This document shows positions 1 to 9,829 of a DNA stretch of 64,000 bases, piece by piece. The stretch spans positions 186,001 to 250,000 of the forward strand of contig CAJNOJ010000096.1 of NCBI GenBank assembly GCA_905250025.1, written 5' to 3'. Every line of letters begins with the position of its first letter. Within the stretch, counting starts at the first letter, position 1. The position numbers and the translations under genes are program-made. The notes beneath the pieces are model-generated. The model saw only the letters and a list, made by a program, of their open reading frames with translations, had not been told where the DNA came from and searched no databases. Origin of the DNA: Adineta ricciae. Its lineage: Eukaryota; Rotifera; Eurotatoria; Adinetida; Adinetidae.

Positions 1-226
1 AAAAACAATTATTTATGTTTCACGTAGACAAAACGAAAAAAGAAATTTACAAGAAATCACACGCATATAACGACAAACTCAACATTGTGTTGACGAAAAG
101 AACGAAAGCGTTCGATGTTAAACCTACGGACAAGATGCTTTCATCTGCCAATTATATACTTCAGTTTGACTAGTAAGACCGAGATGTCTTGATACCCAGA
201 TTGACGAAGATGTTGAGATGAGTCAA

Positions 227-1263
227 TCACAAAGACATCTTGTTTTTGGTGTGACGTTTTTCATGTTTCGACAAGTGGTCACTGCGCATAAATGCCTTTT
301 GACAAAAGGAACAAACATGCTTCTTTTCACCAGTATGTGTTCGTCGATGGCGGCTTAATTCGTCCGATCTTGCGAACGTTTTATCGCAGCCAGGCCATGA
401 GCATGAAAATGGTTTTTCGCCTAAAAAAAGCAAAAAAAGAATAAATACTCGGATGCTTTGGCTCCTTTAATATCCTATCATGCACATAAAGCCGTTAGTT
501 TTAAGTACGTCTGACCTTGACTGTTCCTACGGTAAAAGGCAAATACGCCTCTGCCTATTTTTCTTTCTCTTCCTGTCCTTGATGATATGTAAATGTGGCT
601 ACGGCATAGTAACATGATTTTCGACTACATTACTGAGGGAACATGCAAATGAAATTTACCGGTGTGTAAACGAATATGGGCTTTGAGATGCGAGGATTTG
701 AAATATGACTTCGTACAACCAGGATATGTACATTTGTGATTTTTCTTGCGAATCGGTGTTGGCTTGGATATTAATAAATCACCGTTGGATGATGATGGTG
801 GAACGAGAAACGCTGTTTGGGCAACAGGAACGTATTCACCATTTACGTGAACATAGAGAACATGATACTGTGATTTTGAATTTGTTGATGCTAAAGTTGA
901 TTGACTATCGTCAATTGATGATGAAAATGGCGATGTACAAGGAGTTGAGGAGGGTTCAGAGGAGCATTCATCCGATGGCGATGACGATAGTGAGTGTGAT
1001 CGTTTGACGCATGCTAAACTGTCGAAGGTTGGCGCTGGCGTTTGTATTGGTTCACCAATATACTAAAGCGGAAGAGGTAGATGAAAAAAATCAAATGATT
1101 GGTGAGAGTCTACCGGTCGAAATTTTGGATGAAGTTTCCTTGGTTTTTCTGTTGTGGAACGGATTGAAAGTAGCAGTTCGGCGTCCTGAACACTAGCAGG
1201 TGGCTCCTAAAATATACCAGTCAATGAGATGATTTTTCAGAATTCGTTTCCACTTACATTCAT
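227..1263 (-). CDS. Krüppel-like factor (KLF) transcription factor, three C2H2 fingers
   Basis: Nuclear DNA-binding factor of the KLF family, expected to bind GC/CACCC boxes. Coding exons on the minus strand read as 1258-1263, 1114-1206, 660-1062 and 227-420, about 231 residues. The C-terminal ~85 residues are three C2H2 fingers: [21 protein letters not shown], split by an intron inside the HTGEKP linker, then [21 protein letters not shown], then [19 protein letters not shown]. Spacing (C-X4-C, C-X4-C, C-X2-C) and the contact residues RSDEL and RSDHL are diagnostic. The rest is Ser/Pro-rich. Just after the start lies DAELLLSI, which resembles the Sin3-binding helix of the KLF9/10/11/13/16 group (inference). 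The first coding exon is only ATGAAT before a perfect GTAAGT donor. The subgroup is not certain. Confidence 0.88.
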
Positions 1264-2374
1264 TTCAACTTTCAGAGCGTTTAAACTAAACTGGCCTGTT
1301 TGTGGACACATAATTGTATCTATTCCCGGTAGGCTCTGCTTTTTAAGCGATTGAAAACTAGCTGATGCAATGCAAGGTAACGTTTGAATCATAAGTGTAA
1401 TTCTGATTTGTGTTTTATACAGATTCCGATGTATTATTAACTTTTGTGTGTGTCTGAACTGTGTAAGTACATCACGCTAACGCTGCGTGATCGTGTATGT
1501 AGTCAGTCGCTGATCACGCCGCGAAGGTGTGTTACGAAGAGAAAGAGAATAGACATTAGATCCTATTCCATTGACAATCAGAACAGAACAAAACACACCC
1601 CTCCATCATAGAGGTGTACGGAAAGAAGACGAGAGGAAGGAGCATGCGCTTGCTTTATGATTCGGCAAACTGCTAACGTAACTTACTGACGATAGCAATG
1701 CATTATCAGAGGATGAAAGAATGTAGAGAAATGTTTTGCACTTTGACATCTAGTCTGAATCACGAGCTCAACGTACATTTGAATTGGACTTTCGAATGAA
1801 ATGTAAAACAAAGACATCTTCATTCTCTTTATATAGTTCAGCGATCACGTCAGCGTAAATATTGTTTCGCGTTCTTTCTATCTAAATGTCCTTATCATAG
1901 AACGACATAAATCGATTACTTGTCGTGTAGTAGACACATACAGATTACACCCTCCATATGGCACTAATAGGTTTTCTTTTTAACCGTTAGGTGGCACGTG
2001 AAAAAGAACGTTTTACAAATATATTTTTAATAGCGTTCGAAATTAAAAAATACATTCACATCGGGTCATGTGTACCGAACTTCGGCCAACGACTTTTTTT
2101 CGAATTCATCCAAACTGTGTGTTTTCATATGATTCATGTGTCTAAAGTATTATGACGGGACTTTGGATGGTGTGATAGGCGTAAAAATAATATTAACAGA
2201 CGCTATCTCTTCGGTAGTAATAATAGATGAATACTTTTCATATTTTTTTCTCTCCAATATTATTTTATCTGTATCAACATAATATAAAAAAAACTATTTA
2301 CTTGAAGTGACTTGCATTTCTCTCTTTTTACAGGTTTTATCATTACGCATTTTACAGTGAAAGAAAAAAAAACG
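1264..2374. other. Intergenic: KLF upstream region and bZIP 3' flank
   Basis: No reading frame with support. The stretch holds the presumed KLF promoter. It contains a CACCC-type run near 1595, a 7-bp perfect hairpin (ATCACGC at 1471 with GCGTGAT at 1485) and a CACGTG E-box near 1995. None of these can be shown to be functional from sequence alone. Confidence 0.5.
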
Positions 2375-2821
2375 TTAAGGTTTGTTTTTGTTGTAGAGAA
2401 GATGAAGTTGAGAAAGTTGATAACGAATAGTTTGATTTTCGAATGCTAAACGAGCATTCTCTTGTTGTAAAAACATGACACGATCTTGTATTTGTTGTTC
2501 TTTCGTTCGTCGGGCATCACGAGAACGTTTTGCAGACTCATTGTTACGTGTACGTTTTTCATAATAATTTGCATCTTTTTCGTTATCTGGAACAAGACGA
2601 GGGCGTCGTTTCGTAGCAATGACTGGTGTGCGGTCAAAACGATGATGTGCATTGTCATTATTATTGTCCAATATTTCCACTTGATTTAAATGAATTGCTG
2701 AGTCAGGCAACGATAAACTCAGACCAGTATTGCAATCATTCTCAGATGATATCGGTATCGAATGATTACGTCCGTAAGATAAAAATAATGGTTGCTGATC
2801 ATAACACACACTGGAATGCAT
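2375..2821 (-). CDS. bZIP transcription factor, PAR / CES-2-like
   Basis: A single-exon 148-residue protein. The C-terminal half is a bZIP domain: basic region NNESAKRSRDARRTKEQQI (about residues 92-110), then a leucine zipper with heptad-spaced hydrophobics (VMFLQQENARLAFENQTI onward). The acidic/aromatic lead-in (NEKDANYYEKR) and the KRSRDARR core match the PAR/CES-2/vrille group (HLF, TEF, DBP, E4BP4), which bind TTAYRTAA-type sites. The usual NxxAA signature reads N-N-E-S-A, a Ser for the first Ala. The N-terminal half is low complexity. The start is the only ATG giving this frame; an extra 5' coding exon cannot be excluded. The role (for example circadian, stress or apoptosis genes) is not inferable from sequence. 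Confidence 0.85.
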   Translation of the reverse strand: MHSSVCYDQQPLFLSYGRNHSIPISSENDCNTGLSLSLPDSAIHLNQVEILDNNNDNAHHRFDRTPVIATKRRPRLVPDNEKDANYYEKRTRNNESAKRSRDARRTKEQQIQDRVMFLQQENARLAFENQTIRYQLSQLHLLYNKNKP

Positions 2822-3401
2822 TGTTTAACAAACAATTGTTGATAACAACTGAAAATTAAGTTGTATATTCACGACATTTTAATACGATAGGTAGAATAAT
2901 GAGAGAGAGAGAAAGAGAAAGGAGGAGAGACGCTTGTTTCTATATTACCCTGTTCCATAACTATTGGTTCAAACGAAATATTCCCATAAATTGATTGCAT
3001 AATCATAGAACTAAATATGAATAAAGAGAAAGCATAAAAAATGAATTGAACGGATTCAGCTGTCGTTATTGTCGATCACACTTGTTCCGATTGGAAATAA
3101 TTGATTGAGTCATCCTTTATTTAGGAAAACATAAGGCTTAGACAGTCTGATCAGATCGTTTTGTCGGTGATTTTCCCATATGAATATGTCGATAATTGCC
3201 GAGCATTCTCTCTTCCATTAGAGTTCACTTTTTCGTCGAAAATTTATTTCTCGTTGTACAAAAAAGTCTGTTTTTAAAATGTTATCAGCACTCATTATTC
3301 TATCTCGAAAGAATCTTGTAGTTGAATAAAAAATGAGAAGAAAAAACGGTTTCGGAGGAAAATCTATTCACAACTGTACAGAAAAAATAACGTTTCTCTT
3401 T
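2822..3401. other. Intergenic: bZIP upstream region
   Basis: Non-coding between the bZIP start and the Tudor gene stop. It contains a purine-rich GA repeat (about 2898-2932). Nothing else is recognisable. Confidence 0.5.
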
Positions 3402-4957
3402 TCACTGCGGAATGAATGATAAGTGTGGTATTGGCGTAATCACAGTACCAGCCGAAAATGGTGTACTTTGCGACGACGGTGAATACGGTGGATGATTACT
3501 TCTAATCCCATAACTAAAACGAAGAGTACAATATTGATAAAAGATTTTCGAAGATTTGTTACTTGAAGTGAATACGATGTATGTTGTTTTCATTCGATGG
3601 TTCTTTGCAGATTTTATTGATTTCAGCCCGTCTAATTTGTAACTGGTCGCGTGTTAATTTGATCGGCGATGGCGGTGTCAGGGTTGGTAGTGTTAAGCTG
3701 ATTGTTCGGTTTGATTGAATCGATTGATCGAAATAACTGTTGTTTGTATTACTTAATATTGTATTGCGTAGACAAGTAATAATTTCTCCATCGGCTAGCA
3801 TTCGACCATGTGGAGATTTATGTTCATGTGCACGTAGATATCGATAAACATTGATATTACCTTCATCAGTTTGACATTTCAGTAATATACAAATACGAGT
3901 ACCATCCCTATCATACTAAACAATTGATGTGACAGATAGATTCAATGGGAAACTAAGCTTACAACAGTAGCACGTAAACGTTTGTTTAAAACAAGTTGTT
4001 TAAATGTTAAACGTATTGTATCGGAAAAAGTGGGTTTGACTGCTTCACTAAAAATACATTCCACAGCCTAAACGCAGATAAATACTGCTGAATACGAAGA
4101 AGATATCGATTACTTTAAAGGGAAATAAATAAAAGTGTTCAGGTAACCATTTCAACTGCGAAACATTGACATATAATGATGAACCATAATCAACAAGTCG
4201 TACACGAGCGCTTGGTTGTGTCGTATTCGTTGGTCCTTCACTTTTCGATACAATCAATGCTCGATGCCACGATGTTTCATAATGTAAGGCAACTAACTGA
4301 CCGACATAAACGTGTTTGAGAGATTCGTAACTAACAGCAACTAAGGAAAGTATTTCAATAAATTGACGAAATTTACGTTCATTTCCCGAAGATAATTCTC
4401 GTTCAACCCAAAATTCACCGTCACTAGTTAAAATGTCTTTCACTGTGCAATAAAACTTCGCACCTAAAATTTTCGAATATGTCGTCATCGCATATTGACC
4501 TGAGGAAAAACAATACCTTTTGTAAATCGAAATGGTTCACCATCGAGAATACATAGATCAGGTAGACGTTGTTCGATTAATAATTGAAGATCTTCAGTGA
4601 TATCGTTGTGACCAATTGGATTCGATTGATTTTGCTCGTAATTCCTAATATGAAAGGAATTTCTAAATATAGATCTTGTTATTCTACGTACGGTGTATAC
4701 GTAGTCGGCTCAATAGATGAAGTATATGACGAGGTTGATTGAGGTAACATTGGAGAAACGATTCGTTTTGGTAATGCTTGTTGAGATAGTTCGTAGTGTT
4801 GCCATTGAAGTCGAGAACTGCTGGTAGTAATTGGAGAATCATTCGAGACGTTTAAGATTTTGCTTGTCGTAAATTTACGAGTCTTTTCATCAAATTTCGA
4901 TACCGTTGAGCGATCTTCACTGATAGATAAAACATCTTTTTTCACATCGCCAGCCAT
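3402..4957 (-). CDS. Single Tudor-domain protein
   Basis: Minus-strand gene of six exons: 4692-4957, 4517-4644 (or 4541-4644), 4114-4499, 3963-4067, 3563-3915 and 3402-3513, giving 449 or 441 residues. Residues ~135-275 form an extended Tudor module: GAKFYCTVKDI, then VGQLVALHYETSWHRALIV, then ARVRLVDYGSSLYVNVSQL, then a trailing WLPEHFYLFPFKAVECIFSEAV. The aromatic and DYG positions fit binding of methylated arginine. In animals such proteins usually work in germ granules and the piRNA pathway; that role is inference. The N-terminus is Ser/Thr-rich and the tail is Pro/Ser-rich and disordered. The second intron is unusually short whichever donor is chosen. The start ATGGCTGG is the first in frame; the gene is divergent from the FBXO36-like gene. 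Confidence 0.82.
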
Positions 4958-5877
4958 TGTAGCAAGAATATCTACAAATTTGTGAAAGAAAAATGTACGA
5001 CTAGTTGACAGAATTAAACAAACAAAGACACGAAATTCTTTGTGTCTCCGTAGATATATTGGTCTAAATGGAAACGTATACTGTACACATATATCTTCTT
5101 TCGATTCTGTGTTCGATACATAACAGAGTAGACGTTAACTATATTTACTGTGATGAGTCATACATTTTATCCGAACGAATATGATATCTTGAGGGTAAGA
5201 CACATTTTCAAATCATAAGAATGGTACCTTAAAGAAATGTTTTAGCTTTTCTTTCGCTCTAATTCAACAAAATAATGTAGAAGACGAATATTTTCTTTCT
5301 ACATCTTCAAAATGAAAAATGGTCACTGCTTGATTTTTTTGTCGGTTGCGAATACAAAGACAACATGTTTTCCATTTTCCATATTCAAACCTCAAATAAA
5401 TTTACTGTATTTTTTCCCTACAATCTTCCAATAGAAAATTAATATGTGGATGAGAATGGTCCATAATACTATGAAACATAATGATTACATGTGAACTGTC
5501 ATGATTTGTTTCTTACAATTTTAAGAGTATTTCGTTTTTTATCCGATCAATTTCAGGTCTTTACTATACTACTCTTTTGCTTCTCCTAATACAAGTAGGA
5601 AAAGGATTACAATCTTCCTACTAGCGATAGTAGTCATCGTCAAGTATAAAAATCTCCAATCAATCTCCAAGCAAACTAGGAGAGTTTCGTCAATTTTTAT
5701 GATATTTTGACGACATGAAAAGTTTTTATCTGTTTCTTTAACTTCATTGGTTTAAATTCATAGGCACCAATTGCATACGTATCTCTCTTTCTTTCTTTTT
5801 TCTGTTTCTATACTCTTACTACGTCCACGACGATAGAGGTTCACTGCATGACAACATTTTCTCGTTAGAATTCGATC
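4958..5877. promoter_or_regulatory. Divergent intergenic region between Tudor and F-box genes
   Basis: This 920-bp stretch lies between two divergent start codons, so it should hold both promoters. It is AT-rich with homopolymer runs. No conserved element could be named, and there is no supported open frame. Confidence 0.45.
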
Positions 5878-6785
5878 ATGGCGACTCAGAAAAGAATCAT
5901 AATGCCTTCCAACTTCAATACTAGCACTGCTTATCCACTTGAAACTTGTGATATTCGCCTTTATTTGAAAGAGCATCCATATTTAGCGACACTTCTTCCG
6001 AAAACAGGAGTTCTATTCGAATGTGATGGTGATGCACCGTCACCATCGAAAGATTACGGTCAATTGCAAATCAGCATAGATAAAGTAGGAACTTTATGTT
6101 GATATAGTAGACATTCGCAAGAGAATTCGTTTAGATTATTCTTCGTTGGTGGAAAATAACTCTTCGTAACATTGAAGGTGCGATTTATCCAGGTGAAATT
6201 AAAACTTCTTTTGAAGATTTCTATCACGATGAACTTGCTCAACGAGAAATAAGTCGAATCTTCGGTCAGAAAACGCTCGAGTATTGTTTAAATCTCGTCT
6301 GTGGTCGATTTGATTGGCTCTCACGTTTACCATTGGCTATTCAAATAAAAATCTTTTCGTACCTTAATCTCGACGATATTCCTCAAGTATCTTTGGTATC
6401 AAAATTATTTCGAACGATTTGTCGACACAATGATCTTTGGAAGATCTTCTATATTCATCAACATGGTCGACAAACGTTAGAAAATAAGAATTTATTACAA
6501 TTAGCTGATAAACGCGGCTGGCGTCATGTGTTCTTTACAAATCGTTTGAAACTTCAAATTGAATTGCGTCGAGAAGCTCAACTAGAACGGTACCATCCCG
6601 AAGATCCGTCTGACTTAGTCAAAGCTCGCGAACGACGAAAACAGCTACAGCCAAGTCCACCTGTAACACCTCGAGAGCAAACCACTGTACGACGACATTC
6701 GACACGAAAGGAACCATTACCACTTCGAATAGGATCCGCACGAGCCGATGTCGATAGTCGAACTAGCTCACAGACAGAACATTGA
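5878..6785 (+). CDS. F-box protein, FBXO36-like
   Basis: Substrate-adaptor candidate for an SCF ubiquitin ligase. Exons 5878-6084 and 6135-6785 are joined by a 50-nt phase-0 intron and give 285 residues. It carries the FBXO36 signatures in order: PSPSKDYGQLQIS (~residue 54), RWWKITLRN (~73), an F-box from RLPLAIQIKIFSYLNLDDIP to the KLFRTICRHNDLWK region, and GWRHVFFTNRLKLQIELRR after it. The F-box Leu/Pro and Trp positions for Skp1 contact are present. Human FBXO36 is about 188 residues; this protein has an extended, basic, Ser/Arg-rich tail (~residues 215-285). The substrate is unknown. The gene converges with the first LRR gene. Confidence 0.87.
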
Positions 6786-7170
6786 TCGTTTAATCAGATT
6801 TGTTTCTCTTTGTAAATCTTTTGCAATATGATATAATCGATATAAAATAGTTCGGATGGCAGAATAAGATCTTTCCGAACTCTATTCTAACTCATTTTCC
6901 GTCTGTCAAAATGTAAAGTAGCGAATAATAAATCGAGCAAGTCGGACGTCGTAGTTTTATTGCAAAAGAGAAAAAAAAATACGTCAGGCATCTCACTCCA
7001 ATGAAAAAAACGAGGGAAAAATTGAGATTAAGTGTGTATACTTTACATAAAAAGCACGTGGTAACGAAAACATTGCGTTTCTTTCACACGAAAAAGCCAG
7101 CAAAATCCATCAGATGAATAAAATACGAGGTAGGTGAAACAGTAAGCGCACTCCGTGAGATTTTATTTCA
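6786..7170. other. Convergent 3' intergenic region
   Basis: Non-coding between the two stop codons. An AATAAA-type signal is present near 6927 for the plus-strand gene. Nothing else is seen. Confidence 0.5.
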
Positions 7171-8178
7171 TTACAAAATGATTTGACAAAAGTTCGGCGA
7201 TTTTTTCACCCTCGAATAAATTTTACCAAGGCGACTTCTAATGATTTCTTTTTCATATGGCCGAAACCGATTCTTTTTCAAATTTATGTACTTTAGTGTT
7301 TTGATCTCAAAGAATTCGTTTGGAAGACTGCTCAGTTGATTAGAATAAAGATTCAGCCATGAAAGGTTTTGAACATGTTCAATTGCTTTGGAAATCGAAC
7401 GAATAGAATTTTCGAGGAAATGAAATCTTTTCGGCTTGTTGTTTCCAGCTCCTAATTTTTCAATACCATCCAAATGGGTTAAATTGGTAGAGATTATATG
7501 AAGATCAACTAAGTTTGATAAGTTAGCAGGTAAGCGAGGCATTGGACAAGATGTGATAATAAGAGTTGTGAGAACAGGAGAATTGTCGATCGATTGCAAG
7601 AAGTCAAGGAACAGATTGTTCTTTAAGGTAAGAGATTCGAGATTTTGGAGTCTTGCTGGTAGACGTCTCAAAGTAGTGTTAGATATAGACAAGAACTTCA
7701 ATGCAGGTAGATTTATAATTGTGTTAGGCAGTGAAACCAATGGAACATCAGTGAAAGATAAAAGTTGTAAACGAGTTAATACACTGATACCTTTCGATAG
7801 GTGTTTAATATTCATATTGGATAGTTGTAAATCGATTAATGATGATGGTAGATATTCTATCTCGAAGATAAACTCGTTTGTTAAGTTGCATAAAGATGTA
7901 TTGGTGATTACCAATTTCTGCAGATGTTGAAAACATGAGATGAACTTTGGAATACATGTTTGATCTGCAATGTGTAGTTCAGTAATAGTTGAGTTTTCAC
8001 CTTCGATAGCGTATGTTGTAAGAGAATCTGCTGTTGATTGTTTCCAAGGGATATGAAAAAGGAATTCGTCACGTATTTTAAAATCATTTCCAAAGGCAGA
8101 ACAGTTTATCAACGCGTGTGTTGATTGGATAACTATCCATAACATAAATAAGCACGATGAGAAAGTCATCGAATGCAT
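7171..8178 (-). CDS. Secreted leucine-rich-repeat protein, family member 1
   Basis: An uninterrupted 335-codon frame. An N-terminal hydrophobic stretch (MTFSSCLFMLWIVIQSTHA) looks like a signal peptide; translation may begin at either of two nearby Met codons. It is followed by a Cys-containing linker and about eight LRRs of the L-x-x-L-x-L-x-x-N-x-L-x-x-LP type, for example LSWLNLYSNQLSSLPNEFFE near the end. There is no transmembrane segment or GPI-like tail, so it is probably secreted. The three related genes downstream have a phase-1 intron after the signal peptide; this one has none. The family was not recognised beyond the LRR fold and the ligand is unknown. Confidence 0.8.
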   Translation of the reverse strand: MHSMTFSSCLFMLWIVIQSTHALINCSAFGNDFKIRDEFLFHIPWKQSTADSLTTYAIEGENSTITELHIADQTCIPKFISCFQHLQKLVITNTSLCNLTNEFIFEIEYLPSSLIDLQLSNMNIKHLSKGISVLTRLQLLSFTDVPLVSLPNTIINLPALKFLSISNTTLRRLPARLQNLESLTLKNNLFLDFLQSIDNSPVLTTLIITSCPMPRLPANLSNLVDLHIISTNLTHLDGIEKLGAGNNKPKRFHFLENSIRSISKAIEHVQNLSWLNLYSNQLSSLPNEFFEIKTLKYINLKKNRFRPYEKEIIRSRLGKIYSRVKKSPNFCQIIL

Positions 8179-8743
8179 CTGAAGAGAATATTTCTTTCAT
8201 TAATAAAGAGTTGAGCTCTAAAGCTAGGTCCTTGGAAATTTCCAAGAGAAAAGAAAGGTATGCGTAGGAGTGATTCCGACAAGGTGTAGTCATGAATCAT
8301 GAAATTTAACCATCAGAAAGCTTTCACAGAGGTCGAGGTTTAAGTCAAATAGTCTTTGTCTACAAGTAAACCGTTATACGAACAAAATAATATCAGTGTT
8401 AGAGCAAGAACAAATATATTCTCATAAAGATTCATCACGCATTGCGTGCGTGCAGAAGCAACATTAACGTGATCACAACATAAGATCGAAATGTCGAATA
8501 AAGCGCTAACGAAAGGGGCATGCATGGTCCCACCCTATACGAGCCTCTCAATACGTAATATAAAAGTTGATTTCATTTAATTGGAAGAAGAAAGATCAAA
8601 GTACAAGCGAGAAGCTTTTTCCTTTCTTCGTTGCCTATGGGCTGTCATATGGCACGTGATCATATATCCCATTGAATTACCTCATTTTATTATTATCAGA
8701 TCAGTAACAAAGTATAATCGAAAAAGAAATTAAATATTAAATA
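8179..8743. other. Intergenic between LRR genes 1 and 2
   Basis: No supported gene. It should include the promoter of LRR gene 1 and the 3' end of LRR gene 2. A CACGTG site occurs near 8652. Confidence 0.45.
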
Positions 8744-9829
8744 TTAAGCCCATATTCTTGTGTTTACCATATTCATCTTGATTGCGTTGATCGTTTCGTT
8801 CTCAAAATTGTTCTTCCGAATCCATAGATGTTTCAATGTCTTTACTTCATAAATATCCATTGGCAAAACATCCAGTTTGTTGTAGTCGAGATTGAGATAG
8901 CACAAATTCTTCACGCGTCGAATAAACGGAGTTAGATAACGAATCGAATTTTTGCGAAAGTCAAAGTTTTTTCGTTCGTCTGTCCCATTACCTAATGTAT
9001 ATATTTTGGAAACATCATGAATCTTGTTGTTTCGCATATATAGATTCACTAGTTGCGGTAAATCCATTGGAATGTCTTCTATCGAACAGTTATCCGCAAC
9101 TAAGGTCATCAAGTGTGGATGTCCATTAAGAGTTTGAATTGATTGAAGCTTTTTGTTGTTGCTTATGTCGAACGTAGTTAAACAAGAAGTCTTGATGATA
9201 GTTGACGGAATCGCCGATAGACTATTGTCGAATAATTGCAAAATCTTCAGCGATGACAATTCGCCAATTGAGTCTGGTACACTGTGTAAATCTGCACTGG
9301 TTATTACAAGAGTTTCGAGACGTCGAAATTCTCTTATTGTGTCGGGTAATTCCTTGAAAGATGTATTTTTGATAACTAAATCGGTCAGTGATGATGAGAG
9401 ATGTCTAACAAACATCGGCACGTGAAAATAGAAAGTTGGAAATCTTGTTCCTTCTACATGTAACGAATGTAGACGAGTGAAACAAGATATACTTAGTGGA
9501 AGATATTCTTCATTAATAATGTTCATTGATATAATGTTGCCATATCCATCTGTTTTGGCGGATGTTTTGGTCGACGAAGACGAGTTAAAATCAACTTTAA
9601 ATGGGAATGTTTGATTAACTAAGTCAACATCTGAATATGAAGGGCAACTTGGTACGAGACGATGGCGACGAATGTTTCGGATCTCTAAAAGATAAAGAAG
9701 AAGATAAGAGTACATAACATGAACAAATATTGCTCAATTACTTGATGCTGACGGGTTTAAGTTTCGAATAGAAACACATTGCATTAAAATTAGGTAGCTG
9801 AACAATGTTAACAATATTAAAGGCTTCAT
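8744..9829 (-). CDS. Secreted leucine-rich-repeat protein, family member 2
   Basis: Two exons, 9742-9829 and 8744-9684, split by a 57-nt phase-1 intron; 342 residues. Exon 1 encodes a signal peptide (MKPLILLTLFSYLILMQCVS). Exon 2 encodes a short linker with PSCPSYSDVD and about nine LRRs (for example LSSLKILQLFDNSLSAIPST and LCYLNLDYNKLDVLPMDIYE). Exon 2 and the intron are nearly identical to LRR gene 3 at 12325-13322, but exon 1 and both flanks differ, which suggests gene conversion. It is probably secreted, with unknown partners. A first exon was needed because the long frame upstream of the acceptor lacks a signal peptide. Confidence 0.82.

Noticed and set aside
7553..7930. Plus-strand frames opposite the LRR genes (also 9153-9425 and 12734-13006)
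   Set aside because: Shadows of the LRR coding strand; the minus-strand reading gives signal peptides and regular LRRs.
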